Shown here in pieces: positions 8,836 to 16,738 of a DNA stretch of 34,140 bases. Source of the stretch: Roseomonas sp. (GTDB lineage Bacteria > Pseudomonadota > Alphaproteobacteria > Acetobacterales > Acetobacteraceae). How positions within the stretch are numbered: position 1 is the stretch's first letter; each line of letters opens with the position of its first letter. Both the position numbers and the translations under genes were made by a program. The notes under the pieces were generated by a model. The model made no database searches and had not been told where the DNA came from. It was given only the letters and a program-made list of their open reading frames with translations. The stretch spans positions 1 to 34,140 of the forward strand of contig JADCFP010000064.1 of assembly GCA_020249465.1 (NCBI GenBank), written 5' to 3'.

Positions 8836-9567
8836 CTAGTCAGCCTTCCGGTGGTCAAGCACCACCGCATTCACGAAAAGCCAGAACCCGATGAAGGAGG
8901 CAAAGAACACCGCATCACGCAGTGCAATCACCCCGCGCGTGAGACCATTGAAGCGTTCCGTGAGGGAAAGGGCGCGCGCGACCTCAGCCAGCACCGGCAT
9001 GCGCTGGCTCAGGAAATCCGTCACCAAGGCGCTGCCGGCGACCGCAAACAGGAAACACACGGCAACGGCCAGCACAAAGGCAATCACCTGGTTCTTGGTC
9101 ATGGCCGACATGGCGGAACCAATCGCCAGATACGCACCCGCCATCAACAAACACGCACCATAGCCTGCTGCGATCACGCCATTATCCGGCCGGCCCAGAT
9201 AATTCACGGTCAACACCAGCGGGAAGGTCAGCGCCAGCGCAATGGCGCAAAACGCCCAGGCAGCAAGAAACTTTCCAAGCACCGCCTGCCATTGCGCCAA
9301 GGGCAAGGTCAGCAGCAATTCAATCGTGCCGAGCCGGCGTTCTTCTGCCCAAAGCCGCATCGTCAATGCGGGCACCAGAAACAGAAACAGCCAGGGGACG
9401 AAGCCGAAAAACGGGCCAAGATCAGCCTGACCGCGATTGAAAAAACTACCCAGGCTGAAGGTCATGGCACCCGCCATCATCAGGAAAATCACGATGAAGA
9501 CGTAAGCGACGGGGGTCGCGAAATAGCCGGCCAATTCGCGGCGGGCGACCAGCAGGGCAGCGCGCAT
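8836..9567 (-). CDS. ABC transporter permease (GldF-like, ABC-2 type)
   Basis: 243 residues with about six TM helices (for example YVFIVIFLMMAGAMTF and VIAFVLAVAVCFLFAVAGSA). The sequence LWAEERRLGTIELLLTLPL between helices 2 and 3 is the E-R-x-x-G-T-x-E-x-L-L coupling motif of ABC-2/GldF permeases. It forms the membrane path for the ATPase encoded just upstream: the ATG at 9567 shares one base with that gene's stop. The C-terminal part (LTRGVIALRDAVFF) is typical of the GldF branch. The substrate is not known for proteobacterial members. Confidence 0.86.
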   Translation of the reverse strand: MRAALLVARRELAGYFATPVAYVFIVIFLMMAGAMTFSLGSFFNRGQADLGPFFGFVPWLFLFLVPALTMRLWAEERRLGTIELLLTLPLAQWQAVLGKFLAAWAFCAIALALTFPLVLTVNYLGRPDNGVIAAGYGACLLMAGAYLAIGSAMSAMTKNQVIAFVLAVAVCFLFAVAGSALVTDFLSQRMPVLAEVARALSLTERFNGLTRGVIALRDAVFFASFIGFWLFVNAVVLDHRKAD

Positions 9568-10295
9568 CAGGCGGCCTCCTGCTTCAGAGTCAAATCGCGG
9601 AAGACCTGTTCCAGCGTCTTGCCGGGCGCTTCAAGCTGTTTTGGCGTGGCATCGGCCAGCACCTTACCGCGCGCGATGATGATGGCGCGGGTGCAGACCG
9701 CATCTACTTCTTCCAGGATATGCGTTGAAATCACGATGGCCTTTTCGGGCGCCATGCGGCGGATCAATTCCCGCACCTCATGCTTCTGGTTGGGGTCCAG
9801 GCCATCGGTGGGTTCATCCAGCACCAAAACGGGCGGGTCATGCAGCAGCGCTTGCGCCAAGCCAACACGGCGCTTGAAGCCCTTTGACAGCGTTTCAATC
9901 GGTTGCAGCCGCACACCTTCCAACTGCGTCATGGCCATGGCGCGGGCCATGCGTTCATGGGCCTCGGCACCGCCAAACCCGCGAATGCGCGCAATGAAAT
10001 GCAGAAAGCCGGTGACGGTCATTTCGGGGTAGGTGGGCGCGCCTTCGGGCAAATAGCCAAGGGCGCGCTTTGCCGCGACGGGCGCTTCAATCACATCCTG
10101 GCCGCAAATGCGCGCCGTCCCGGCAGAGGGTGTCACGAAGCCCGCCAGCATTTTCATGGTGGTGGATTTGCCGGCGCCATTGGGGCCAAGGAAGCCCACA
10201 ACTTCCCCGCGATCCACCGTGAAGGATACATCATCAACAGCGGTGAAGGCGCCAAAGCGCTTGGTCAGGCGCTCGATTTCGATCAGCGCGGCCAA
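9567..10295 (-). CDS. ABC transporter ATP-binding protein (GldA-like)
   Basis: 242 residues, the usual length of a single nucleotide-binding domain. Walker A is GPNGAGKST at 37-45, the signature is LSKGFKRRVGLAQAL, and Walker B is VLVLDEPTDGLDP. The QKHEVRELIRRM and STHILEEVDAVC segments follow. Its composition is closest to the GldA/CcmA-like group. The start is an uncommon TTG at 10295, supported by a Shine-Dalgarno GGGAGA eight bases upstream; I see no better in-frame ATG or GTG. It is the first gene of the operon ATPase-permease-GldG-DUF4340-Nudix, all on the minus strand and tightly packed. The 101-bp gap to recG upstream may hold its promoter, but none is convincing. Confidence 0.88.
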   Translation of the reverse strand: MAALIEIERLTKRFGAFTAVDDVSFTVDRGEVVGFLGPNGAGKSTTMKMLAGFVTPSAGTARICGQDVIEAPVAAKRALGYLPEGAPTYPEMTVTGFLHFIARIRGFGGAEAHERMARAMAMTQLEGVRLQPIETLSKGFKRRVGLAQALLHDPPVLVLDEPTDGLDPNQKHEVRELIRRMAPEKAIVISTHILEEVDAVCTRAIIIARGKVLADATPKQLEAPGKTLEQVFRDLTLKQEAA

Positions 10296-10370
10296 AGCCT
10301 ATCTCCCTTTATTCCTGCCTCAACGCGTTTTGGTAAAACTTGCGCGCGGCGATTTGAGCCTTCCCGCGCT

Positions 10371-10382
10371 GGCTTGCAAGCC
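10371..10382. repeat. 12-bp palindrome in recG-ABC intergenic gap
   Basis: GGCTTGCAAGCC is a perfect dyad in the 101-bp gap between the recG stop and the ATPase start. A second small inverted repeat, GTTTTGGTAAAAC, lies at 10327-10339. Either could be an operator or a weak transcript-end structure. Neither is followed by a T-run in the direction of transcription. Chance occurrence is possible. Confidence 0.35.
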
Positions 10383-10396
10383 CCCGAAAGCCCGTC

Positions 10397-12514
10397 CTAC
10401 CCGGCATCCAGCGGCGCCATGGAAAGATCATGGCCGAAAAGCCTGAGCAAAAGCCGCGCTGCCTGCCCGCGCGGGGAAGCCAGCGCCGCATCGCGCGTCA
10501 GCAGCGCTTCCGCATCGCGGTGCGCAATCTGGACATAGCGCGCGAATTGATCCGGGTCTTCCCGCGCATCAAACAGCCGTGCCCCTGGCAGCCCGGCCTG
10601 CCGTGCGCCTAAAGCATCACCGCCACCGCGAGATTTCAAATCCTCCTCCGCGATCACGAAGCCATCTTCGGTGTCGCGTAGCACCAGCAAGCGCCGCCTT
10701 TCGCCATCACTCAGCCCCGGGGAATGCACCAAAAGGCAGGAAGAAGCCTCCTTCCCCCGCCCGACACGGCCACGCAGCTGATGCAGCGCGGCCAGGCCAA
10801 AGCGTTCCGCCTGTTCAATCAGCATGATCGTCGCTTCCGGCACATCCACGCCGACTTCAATAACCGTGGTAGCAACCAGGATATTGGTCCGCCCGGCGGC
10901 GAAATCGCCCAAGGCAGCTTCGCGCACCGCAACATCCTGCAAACCGTGGGCAAGGCCAACCCGGCCGGGGAAATGGGCGGAAAGCTCGGCAAAGCGGTCT
11001 TCAGCCGCGACGCTGTCATCCTTCTCGCTGCCGGTAATGGCGCGCACCACCCAATAGGCGCGGGCGCCGCGCGCCACGGCTTCATGCAGCCGGGCGACAA
11101 TCTCCGGCAGGCGTTCCTGGCTCAGGATGCGCGTTGCGATGGGCTGGCGCCCGGCGGGTTTGCCCGCCATGCGGCTGACGGCCATTTCGCCCCATTGCGT
11201 CAGCAATAGCGTGCGCGGAATGGGGGTTGCGGTCATCACCAGCATATCCGCCGCCTGACCCTTTTCCGCCAGCATCAGGCGCTGTGCCACGCCAAAGCGG
11301 TGCTGTTCATCCACCACGGCCAGGCCCAGATCCTTGAAGGCGACCCCTTCCTGAAACAGCGCGTGGGTGCCGACCACCATGGGCAGCGTCCCATCCGCCA
11401 GCCCCTGCAAGACCCGGCGCCTTTCCTTGCCCTTCACGCTGCCGGCCAGCAGCGCGACTGGCACGCCCGCCGCGCCGCAAAGCCGCTCAAAACTGCGCAA
11501 ATGCTGGCGCGCGAGCAATTCCGTCGGCGCCATCAGCGCGGCCTGGGCGCCGGCTTCCACCGCGCGCAGCATGGCCATCAGCGCCACCAGCGTCTTGCCC
11601 GCGCCAACATCGCCTTGCAGCAGCCGGAGCATGCGCCGTGGTGCCGCCAGATCAGCATCTATCTCGGCCATTGCCTGGCGCTGAGAAGGCGTCGGCGCAT
11701 GGCCAAAGGCGGCCAGGGCAGGCGCGCGCAGGCTTTCATTGCCCATCAGCGCCCGGCCCGGCCTTTCGCGCGACCGGCGTCGCACCAAACCGAGCGCGAT
11801 TTGCCCCGCCAGCAATTCATCATAGCCAAGCCGGCGGCGCGGCGCTTCGGCGGCCTGCGCCTGGGGCGCATGGAGCGCGCGCAAAGCCTCGGCAAAACCC
11901 GGCCAGGCTTCGCGCTTCAGCAGCGGGCCATCCACCCATTCCGGCAAATCGGGCAGCGCCTTCAGCGCCCCATCCAGCGCATCCGCCATATTCCGCCAGG
12001 AAAGCCCCGCCGTCAGTGGCCACATGGGTTGCCAGAGCGGAATGCGGTGCGGCGGTTCCACCAGCGGGTCCGCATCCAATTCCAATTGCCAGGTGCGCTG
12101 ATAGGGTTTGAGCCGCCCGGCCACGCGCCTTTCCGCCCCTTGCGGGAAGGCGCGGCCCAGCGCTGTGCCTGCCCAGGTGGCGCGGGAGAAGGAAATCAGC
12201 GCCACCGGATCAGCCCCACAGATCGCCGGCACCATCCAAGGCCCGCGCCCACCACGCGCCGGGGCGCCGGTGATGCGGAGTTCCAGCGTCACTTCCTGGC
12301 CTTCAATGGCCTGCTTCAGCCCGCGCAGTACCGGGCGATGCTGCACGCGTTCGGGCAAATGCAGCAGCAAATCAAGCACCCGGCCACCACCCGCCGCGCG
12401 CGCGAGCAATTCTGGCTTGCGCAACCCGGGCAGGCTTTCAATCGGCGCCAATAACCGCGCGAGGAGGTCCTCGGCGGTCGCGGGCGGTTCGGGGCGGGCT
12501 GACAGGATTCCCAT
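10397..12514 (-). CDS. recG: ATP-dependent DNA helicase RecG
   Basis: 705 residues, the normal length. The N-terminal wedge domain (LPGLRKPELLARAAGGG, VLDLLLHLPERV) is followed by the two helicase lobes. Walker A is LLQGDVGAGKTLVAL near residue 300, the DEAH-type box is VVDEQHRFGVAQR, motif III is MTATPIPRTL, and motifs V/VI include VATTVIEVGVDVPEA and LRGRVGRG. The C-terminal TRG region includes DGFVIAEEDLKSRGGGD. RecG regresses stalled forks and migrates branched DNA. The ATG at 12514 has GAGG close upstream. It is divergent from sdhE-mfd with only 37 bases between starts, an arrangement common in alphaproteobacteria. Confidence 0.97.
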   Translation of the reverse strand: MGILSARPEPPATAEDLLARLLAPIESLPGLRKPELLARAAGGGRVLDLLLHLPERVQHRPVLRGLKQAIEGQEVTLELRITGAPARGGRGPWMVPAICGADPVALISFSRATWAGTALGRAFPQGAERRVAGRLKPYQRTWQLELDADPLVEPPHRIPLWQPMWPLTAGLSWRNMADALDGALKALPDLPEWVDGPLLKREAWPGFAEALRALHAPQAQAAEAPRRRLGYDELLAGQIALGLVRRRSRERPGRALMGNESLRAPALAAFGHAPTPSQRQAMAEIDADLAAPRRMLRLLQGDVGAGKTLVALMAMLRAVEAGAQAALMAPTELLARQHLRSFERLCGAAGVPVALLAGSVKGKERRRVLQGLADGTLPMVVGTHALFQEGVAFKDLGLAVVDEQHRFGVAQRLMLAEKGQAADMLVMTATPIPRTLLLTQWGEMAVSRMAGKPAGRQPIATRILSQERLPEIVARLHEAVARGARAYWVVRAITGSEKDDSVAAEDRFAELSAHFPGRVGLAHGLQDVAVREAALGDFAAGRTNILVATTVIEVGVDVPEATIMLIEQAERFGLAALHQLRGRVGRGKEASSCLLVHSPGLSDGERRRLLVLRDTEDGFVIAEEDLKSRGGGDALGARQAGLPGARLFDAREDPDQFARYVQIAHRDAEALLTRDAALASPRGQAARLLLRLFGHDLSMAPLDAG

Positions 12515-12551
12515 CCGCCTCTATATGCCAGCGCCTTGAGACTAGAGCGAT

Positions 12552-12824
12552 ATGTCAGACCCAACAGAACTCGATGCCCGGCGCCGCCGGCTTGTCTTTC
12601 GCGCCCAGCACCGCGGTACCAAGGAAACCGATATCCTGATCGGCGGCTTTGTCGCGCGCCATATCGCGAGCCTCACCGATGCCGATGTCGCGGCGCTCGA
12701 GGAGATTTTGGAACTCTGGGATGTGGATCTGGCCGATTGGCTTTCCGGCCGCCGCCCGATTCCGCCCGAACATGACCACCCGCTGCTGCGCCGGATCATG
12801 GCCGAGGCCGGTGGCGGGCCATGA
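12552..12824 (+). CDS. sdhE: FAD assembly factor SdhE
   Basis: 90 residues, small and acidic. The diagnostic R-G-x-x-E motif is at RGTKETDI (near residue 21), followed by LTDADVAALEEILELWDVDLADWLSG, which matches the SdhE (YgfY/Sdh5) helical bundle. The protein assists covalent attachment of FAD to succinate dehydrogenase subunit SdhA. The stop overlaps the mfd start as ATGA. Its co-transcription with a repair factor is a common alphaproteobacterial linkage without a known functional reason. Confidence 0.93.
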   Translation: MSDPTELDARRRRLVFRAQHRGTKETDILIGGFVARHIASLTDADVAALEEILELWDVDLADWLSGRRPIPPEHDHPLLRRIMAEAGGGP

Positions 12825-15800
12825 AGCCCGTTACCATCCATGGCGCGCCTGAGGGTTTCGATGCCCTGCTGGTGGCGCGCCGGCGGGCAGAAATCGAAGC
12901 CCCCATCGCCCATGTCTGCCGCGATGATGCGCGCATGGCCCGCATGGCAGAGGCTTTGGGCTTCTTCGCCCCCGAAATCGAAGTGCTGCGTTTTCCCGCT
13001 TGGGACTGCCTGCCCTATGATCGCGTCTCCCCCAATCCGGAGATTGTGGCCGAACGTGTCGCGACGCTGACGCGGCTGTTGGAAGCGGGCAAGCGCCCGC
13101 GCGTCTTGCTCACCACCGTCAATGCGTTGGTGCAGAAAGTGCCACCGCCTTCCGTGTTTGATGGGGCGACACTTGCCCTTGCCAAGGGCGGGCGCGTGCA
13201 GCCGGAAAAGCTGACGGCCTTTCTGGAAGCCAATGGCTATCACCGCACTGGCACGGTGATGGAACATGGCGAATATGCCGTGCGCGGCGGCATTATTGAT
13301 CTTTACCCGGCGGGCGAGCCGGAACCCATACGCCTCGACTTCTTTGGTGATGAGATCGAGGATATGCGCCGTTTTGATACGGCATCCCAGCGCAGCGGCA
13401 AGGTCGTGCCCGCGCTTTCGCTCCGCCCGGTGGGTGAGGTGTTTCTGGATGAGGCATCGCGCACGCGCTTTCGCAGCGGCTATCGCGAGCTGTTTGGCGC
13501 GGCGGCGGCGGATGATCCGCTTTATGGCGCCATCAGCGCCGGGCGGCGCTATCCCGGCATGGAACATTGGGCCGGCCTGTTTCACGAAAACATGGCGCCG
13601 CTGCTGGAGTATTTGCCCGGCGCCGAAATCAGCTTCGACCACCAGGCAGAGGAAGTGCTGAAGGCGCGGCTTGAGATGATCACGGATCATTACGAAGCGC
13701 GCCGCGTGCCTTCCCGCATTGGGGAAGGCGATGTGCCCTATCGCCCCGCGCCGCCGGCGACGCTTTATCTGGATGAAGCCGGCTGGGCAGCGATGCTGGC
13801 CGATTGCCGCGTGCTGCGCTTTTCTCCCTTTGCTGTGCCGGATGGCATTGCCGCAGGCGGCCGCCCCGGCCCGCTTTTCGCTGAAGCCCGCAGCGCGGGG
13901 GAGAATGTCTTCGCGGCCTATGCCGCCATGGTGCAGGGCGAAGCCAAGGCCAAGCGCCGGCCCGTGCTGGCCGCCTGGTCGCGCGGGTCCCGCGAAAGGC
14001 TTGGCAATCTGCTGCGCGAAAATGGCGTGCGTGCGGAGGCGGCTGAGGATTGGAAGGCCGCCCGCGCGCTGCCGCCCGATGTTGTCGCCCTGGTGGTGAT
14101 GGGGATTGAGCGCGGCTTTATTGCGGAAGGCATCGCTGTCACGGCCGAGCAGGATCTGCTTGGCGAACGCATCGCCCGCCCGCCGCGTCGCCGCCGCCGT
14201 GCCGATCAATTCATTGCGGACGCTACCGAAATCGCCGAGGGCGATCTGGTGGTGCATCAGGATCACGGCATTGGCCGGTATGAGGGCCTGGTGACGATTG
14301 AGGTTTCCGGCGCGCCGCATGATTGCCTGAAGCTGATTTATGATGGCGGTGACAGGCTTTTTGTGCCGGTCGAGAATATCGAAATCCTCTCCCGCTTTGG
14401 GTCTGAAGGCACGGGCGTTGCGCTGGATAAGTTGGGCGGGGTTTCCTGGCAGAATCGCAAGGCCAAGGCGAAGTCGCGCATTCGCGACATGGCCGCCGAG
14501 CTGATTCGCACCGCGGCCATGCGGCGCATGAAGGATGGCACTTTGGCCACCCCGCCTGAGGGGATGTGGGATGAGTTTTGTGCCCGCTTCCCCTTTGCGG
14601 AGACGGAAGATCAATCCCGCGCCATAGCCGATGTGCTGGAAGACCTTTCCGCTGGCCGGCCGATGGATCGGCTGATTTGTGGCGATGTTGGCTTTGGCAA
14701 GACAGAAATCGCGCTCCGTGCTGCCTTTGTGGTGGCGATGTCCGGCGCGCAGGTGGCGGTGGTGGTGCCGACCACGTTGCTCGCGCGGCAGCATTTCCGC
14801 AATTTCCAGAAGCGCTTTGAAGGTTTCCCGCTGCGCATCGCGCAACTCTCGCGCCTGGTCACCGCCAAGGAAGCGGCGGAAGTGCGGGAAGGCATGAAGC
14901 GCGGCGATATCAATATCGTGATTGGCACCCATGCGCTTTTGGCCAAGGGCACTGAATTTGCCGATCTCGGCCTGCTGGTGGTGGATGAGGAACAGCATTT
15001 CGGCGTGCGCCACAAGGAAGCTTTGAAGGCACTGAAATCCGATGTGCATGTGCTGACCCTGACCGCGACCCCCATTCCGCGCACGCTACAATTGGCGCTG
15101 ACCGGTGTGCGCGAAATGAGCGTGATTGCAACGCCGCCCGTGGATCGGCTGGCGGTGCGCACCTTCATCATGCCTTGGGACCCGGTGGTGCTGCGCGAAG
15201 CCATTCAGCGCGAACGCTTCCGTGGTGGGCAGATTTTCTGCGTTGTGCCGCGCATTGAAGACATGGCGAAGCTTGCCGAACGAATGGCCGAGATTGTGCC
15301 GGAAGCGCGCATGATCCAGGCGCATGGCCGCATGACGCCGACCGAACTTGAACGCGTCATGACCGAATTCGGCGATGGCAAGCATGATATTTTGCTGTCC
15401 ACCAATATCGTTGAAAGCGGCTTGGATATGCCGGCGGTGAATACGCTGATCATCCATCGCGCGGATATGTTTGGCCTCGCACAGCTTTATCAGCTGCGCG
15501 GGCGTGTCGGGCGCGGCAAGCTGCGCGGTTATGCGTACCTCACCTGGCCGGAAGCGCATCGGCTTTCGGCGGCGGCGGAAAAGCGGCTGGAAGTGATGCA
15601 GACGCTCGATAATTTGGGCGCTGGCTTCACCTTGGCGTCACACGATCTGGATATTCGCGGCGCCGGTAACCTTCTGGGTGAGGAACAATCCGGCCAAATC
15701 CGCGAAGTCGGGATCGAACTTTACCAACAAATGCTGGAAGAGGCGGTCGCCGATATCAAGGCCGGCGCCGAGGGGGCAGAGAGTGAGCGGGAATGGACGC

Positions 15801-16252
15801 CGCAGATCAATCTTGGCCTGCCGGTGCTGATCCCGGAAAACTACGTCACTGATCTGCCGGTGCGGCTTGGGCTTTATCGGCGCATCGGCGGGCTTGCGAC
15901 GGATGGCGAGAATGACGCCATGGCGGCGGAACTCGCTGATCGCTTCGGCCCCTTGCCGGCTGAGGTGGAGAACCTGCTGCAAGTGGTCGCGATCAAGCGG
16001 CTCTGTCGGCAGGCCGGGGTGGAAAAGCTGGATGCCGGGCCGAAGGGGCTGGTGTTGAGCTTCCGGGGGCAGAATTTCGCCAATCCAGGCGGGCTGATCA
16101 CCTGGATCCAGGGGAAGAAGGGGGCGGTGAAGCTCCGCCCCGATGCCAAGCTGGCGCTGATCCGCGATATGGACCTGGCCGAGCGCGTGAAGCGGGCGCG
16201 GGATTTGCTGCGCGTGCTGGCGCGGCTGGCCCGGGAAGCCAAACGGGTTTGA
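12821..16252 (+). CDS. mfd: Transcription-repair coupling factor Mfd
   Basis: 1143 residues, near the family length. The UvrB-like N-terminal module contains PAWDCLPYDRVSPNPEIVAER. The RNA polymerase-interacting domain starts around GDLVVHQDHGIGRYEGL. The RecG-like translocase motor has Walker A ICGDVGFGKTEIALR, DEEQ box VVDEEQHFGVRHKE, TATPIPRTLQ, STNIVESGLDMP and LRGRVGRG. The C-terminal TRCF domain covers roughly the last 150 residues (INLGLPVLIPENYV, LRLGLYRRI). Mfd removes RNA polymerase stalled at lesions and recruits UvrA. The start at 12821 overlaps sdhE by four bases. The last codons overlap the candidate promoter of the downstream CAU tRNA. Confidence 0.97.
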   Translation: MKPVTIHGAPEGFDALLVARRRAEIEAPIAHVCRDDARMARMAEALGFFAPEIEVLRFPAWDCLPYDRVSPNPEIVAERVATLTRLLEAGKRPRVLLTTVNALVQKVPPPSVFDGATLALAKGGRVQPEKLTAFLEANGYHRTGTVMEHGEYAVRGGIIDLYPAGEPEPIRLDFFGDEIEDMRRFDTASQRSGKVVPALSLRPVGEVFLDEASRTRFRSGYRELFGAAAADDPLYGAISAGRRYPGMEHWAGLFHENMAPLLEYLPGAEISFDHQAEEVLKARLEMITDHYEARRVPSRIGEGDVPYRPAPPATLYLDEAGWAAMLADCRVLRFSPFAVPDGIAAGGRPGPLFAEARSAGENVFAAYAAMVQGEAKAKRRPVLAAWSRGSRERLGNLLRENGVRAEAAEDWKAARALPPDVVALVVMGIERGFIAEGIAVTAEQDLLGERIARPPRRRRRADQFIADATEIAEGDLVVHQDHGIGRYEGLVTIEVSGAPHDCLKLIYDGGDRLFVPVENIEILSRFGSEGTGVALDKLGGVSWQNRKAKAKSRIRDMAAELIRTAAMRRMKDGTLATPPEGMWDEFCARFPFAETEDQSRAIADVLEDLSAGRPMDRLICGDVGFGKTEIALRAAFVVAMSGAQVAVVVPTTLLARQHFRNFQKRFEGFPLRIAQLSRLVTAKEAAEVREGMKRGDINIVIGTHALLAKGTEFADLGLLVVDEEQHFGVRHKEALKALKSDVHVLTLTATPIPRTLQLALTGVREMSVIATPPVDRLAVRTFIMPWDPVVLREAIQRERFRGGQIFCVVPRIEDMAKLAERMAEIVPEARMIQAHGRMTPTELERVMTEFGDGKHDILLSTNIVESGLDMPAVNTLIIHRADMFGLAQLYQLRGRVGRGKLRGYAYLTWPEAHRLSAAAEKRLEVMQTLDNLGAGFTLASHDLDIRGAGNLLGEEQSGQIREVGIELYQQMLEEAVADIKAGAEGAESEREWTPQINLGLPVLIPENYVTDLPVRLGLYRRIGGLATDGENDAMAAELADRFGPLPAEVENLLQVVAIKRLCRQAGVEKLDAGPKGLVLSFRGQNFANPGGLITWIQGKKGAVKLRPDAKLALIRDMDLAERVKRARDLLRVLARLAREAKRV

Positions 16253-16278
16253 TTTCCGGACGGTCCGGGGGCTATCAG
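16249..16278 (+). promoter_or_regulatory. Candidate promoter of the CAU tRNA gene
   Basis: TTGATT at 16249-16254 and TATCAG at 16273-16278 are 18 bases apart. The predicted start, about seven bases beyond the -10, lies just before the tRNA 5' end at 16288. A perfect 13-bp palindrome (CCGGACGGTCCGG, 16256-16268) sits in the spacer. The -35 overlaps the mfd stop codon, so the tRNA may also be read through from mfd. Confidence 0.45.
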
Positions 16279-16287
16279 GGTGTTGAT

Positions 16288-16360
16288 GGGCCTGTAGCTC
16301 AATGGTCAGAGCGGACCGCTCATAACGGTTTGGTTGCAGGTTCGAGTCCTGCCGGGCCCA
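16288..16360 (+). tRNA. tRNA with CAU anticodon, probably tRNA-Ile2
   Basis: The cloverleaf folds fully. The acceptor stem is GGGCCTG with CGGGCCC (one G-U pair), the D arm is GCTC/GAGC, and the anticodon stem is GACCG/CGGTT around the loop CTCATAA, giving anticodon CAU. The T arm is CAGG-TTCGAGT-CCTG and the discriminator is A. The first pair is G-C, which excludes the bacterial initiator (it has a 1-72 mismatch). Elongator Met and lysidine-modified Ile2 share this anticodon. The TTTGGTTG after the anticodon loop resembles E. coli Ile2 (TTGGTCG) more than elongator Met, so I favour Ile2. CCA is not encoded; the next bases are TTTTT. Confidence 0.88.
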
Positions 16361-16385
16361 TTTTTGCCCGCGGCGCGGGCAAAAA
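16361..16385. repeat. 11-bp-stem hairpin directly after the CAU tRNA
   Basis: A perfect inverted repeat starts at the first base after the discriminator of the tRNA: arms TTTTTGCCCGC (16361-16371) and GCGGGCAAAAA (16375-16385) with a GGC loop. The T-run is on the 5' arm and the A-run on the 3' arm, the opposite of an intrinsic terminator. It may instead be a 3'-trailer processing structure, or the remnant of a repeat. Confidence 0.6.
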
Positions 16386-16398
16386 TCCCCCGGAGGGC

Positions 16399-16448
16399 CG
16401 CGGCCAAAGGCCGCGAAGTTGAACCCTCGCGCGGCACTGCCGCGCGAG
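16399..16448. repeat. Two further hairpins in the tRNA-tRNA gap
   Basis: Two more perfect inverted repeats follow. The first is CGCGGCC-AAA-GGCCGCG at 16399-16415. The second has ten-base arms CTCGCGCGGC and GCCGCGCGAG (16426-16435 and 16439-16448) around ACT. Together with 16361-16385, three hairpins lie in 88 bases. None has a clear T-tract, though the last is followed by TT on the plus strand. The rest of the gap (16449-16554) holds no gene. Its only terminator-like element for tRNA-Pro is a weak GC stem followed, on the minus strand, by five T (16498-16502). Confidence 0.55.
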
Positions 16449-16554
16449 TTACGGGATGTTGTGAAAACCTTTATGATCAGCTTCCGCGCTCCGCGCGAAA
16501 AACCCCCGGGAGGTGGTCACCCAACCTGCCGCGGTTCATCAATTTCCGAAACCC

Positions 16555-16632
<78 letters not shown>

Positions 16633-16641
16633 AACGCGCGC

Positions 16642-16670
16642 AACCTATGAGGAGCCGCGCTGCGGGGCAA
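16642..16670 (-). promoter_or_regulatory. Candidate promoter of tRNA-Pro
   Basis: On the minus strand TTGCCC (16670-16665) is followed after exactly 17 bases by TAGGTT (16647-16642). The tRNA 5' end is ten bases beyond, which would leave a two- or three-base leader. Upstream, at 16667-16688, lies a GCAAGCC/GGCTTGC inverted repeat. Confidence 0.45.
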
Positions 16671-16738
16671 GCCTTATCGGTGGCTTGCTCTCATTTTATC
16701 TGACAGGGGGGGCGACAAAATCGGATGGACCCAGCCCC

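Noticed and set aside
8821-10032. 403-residue plus-strand open frame opposite the ABC permease and ATPase
   Set aside because: Both minus-strand proteins have unambiguous ABC motifs; this frame has none.
11300-12454. 384-residue plus-strand open frame opposite recG
   Set aside because: No family resemblance; Gln/Arg/His-rich shadow of recG.
12542-15049. 835-residue minus-strand open frame opposite mfd
   Set aside because: Composition (many H, R, Q, A) is that of an antisense shadow of a high-GC gene; mfd on the plus strand has every family motif.
16361-16385. Intrinsic terminator for the CAU tRNA
   Set aside because: The T-run lies on the 5' side of the stem and A-run on the 3' side, the reverse of a terminator.
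16399-16448. CRISPR-like array in the tRNA gap
   Set aside because: The palindromes differ in sequence and spacing; there are no equal repeats or spacers, and no cas gene in the window.
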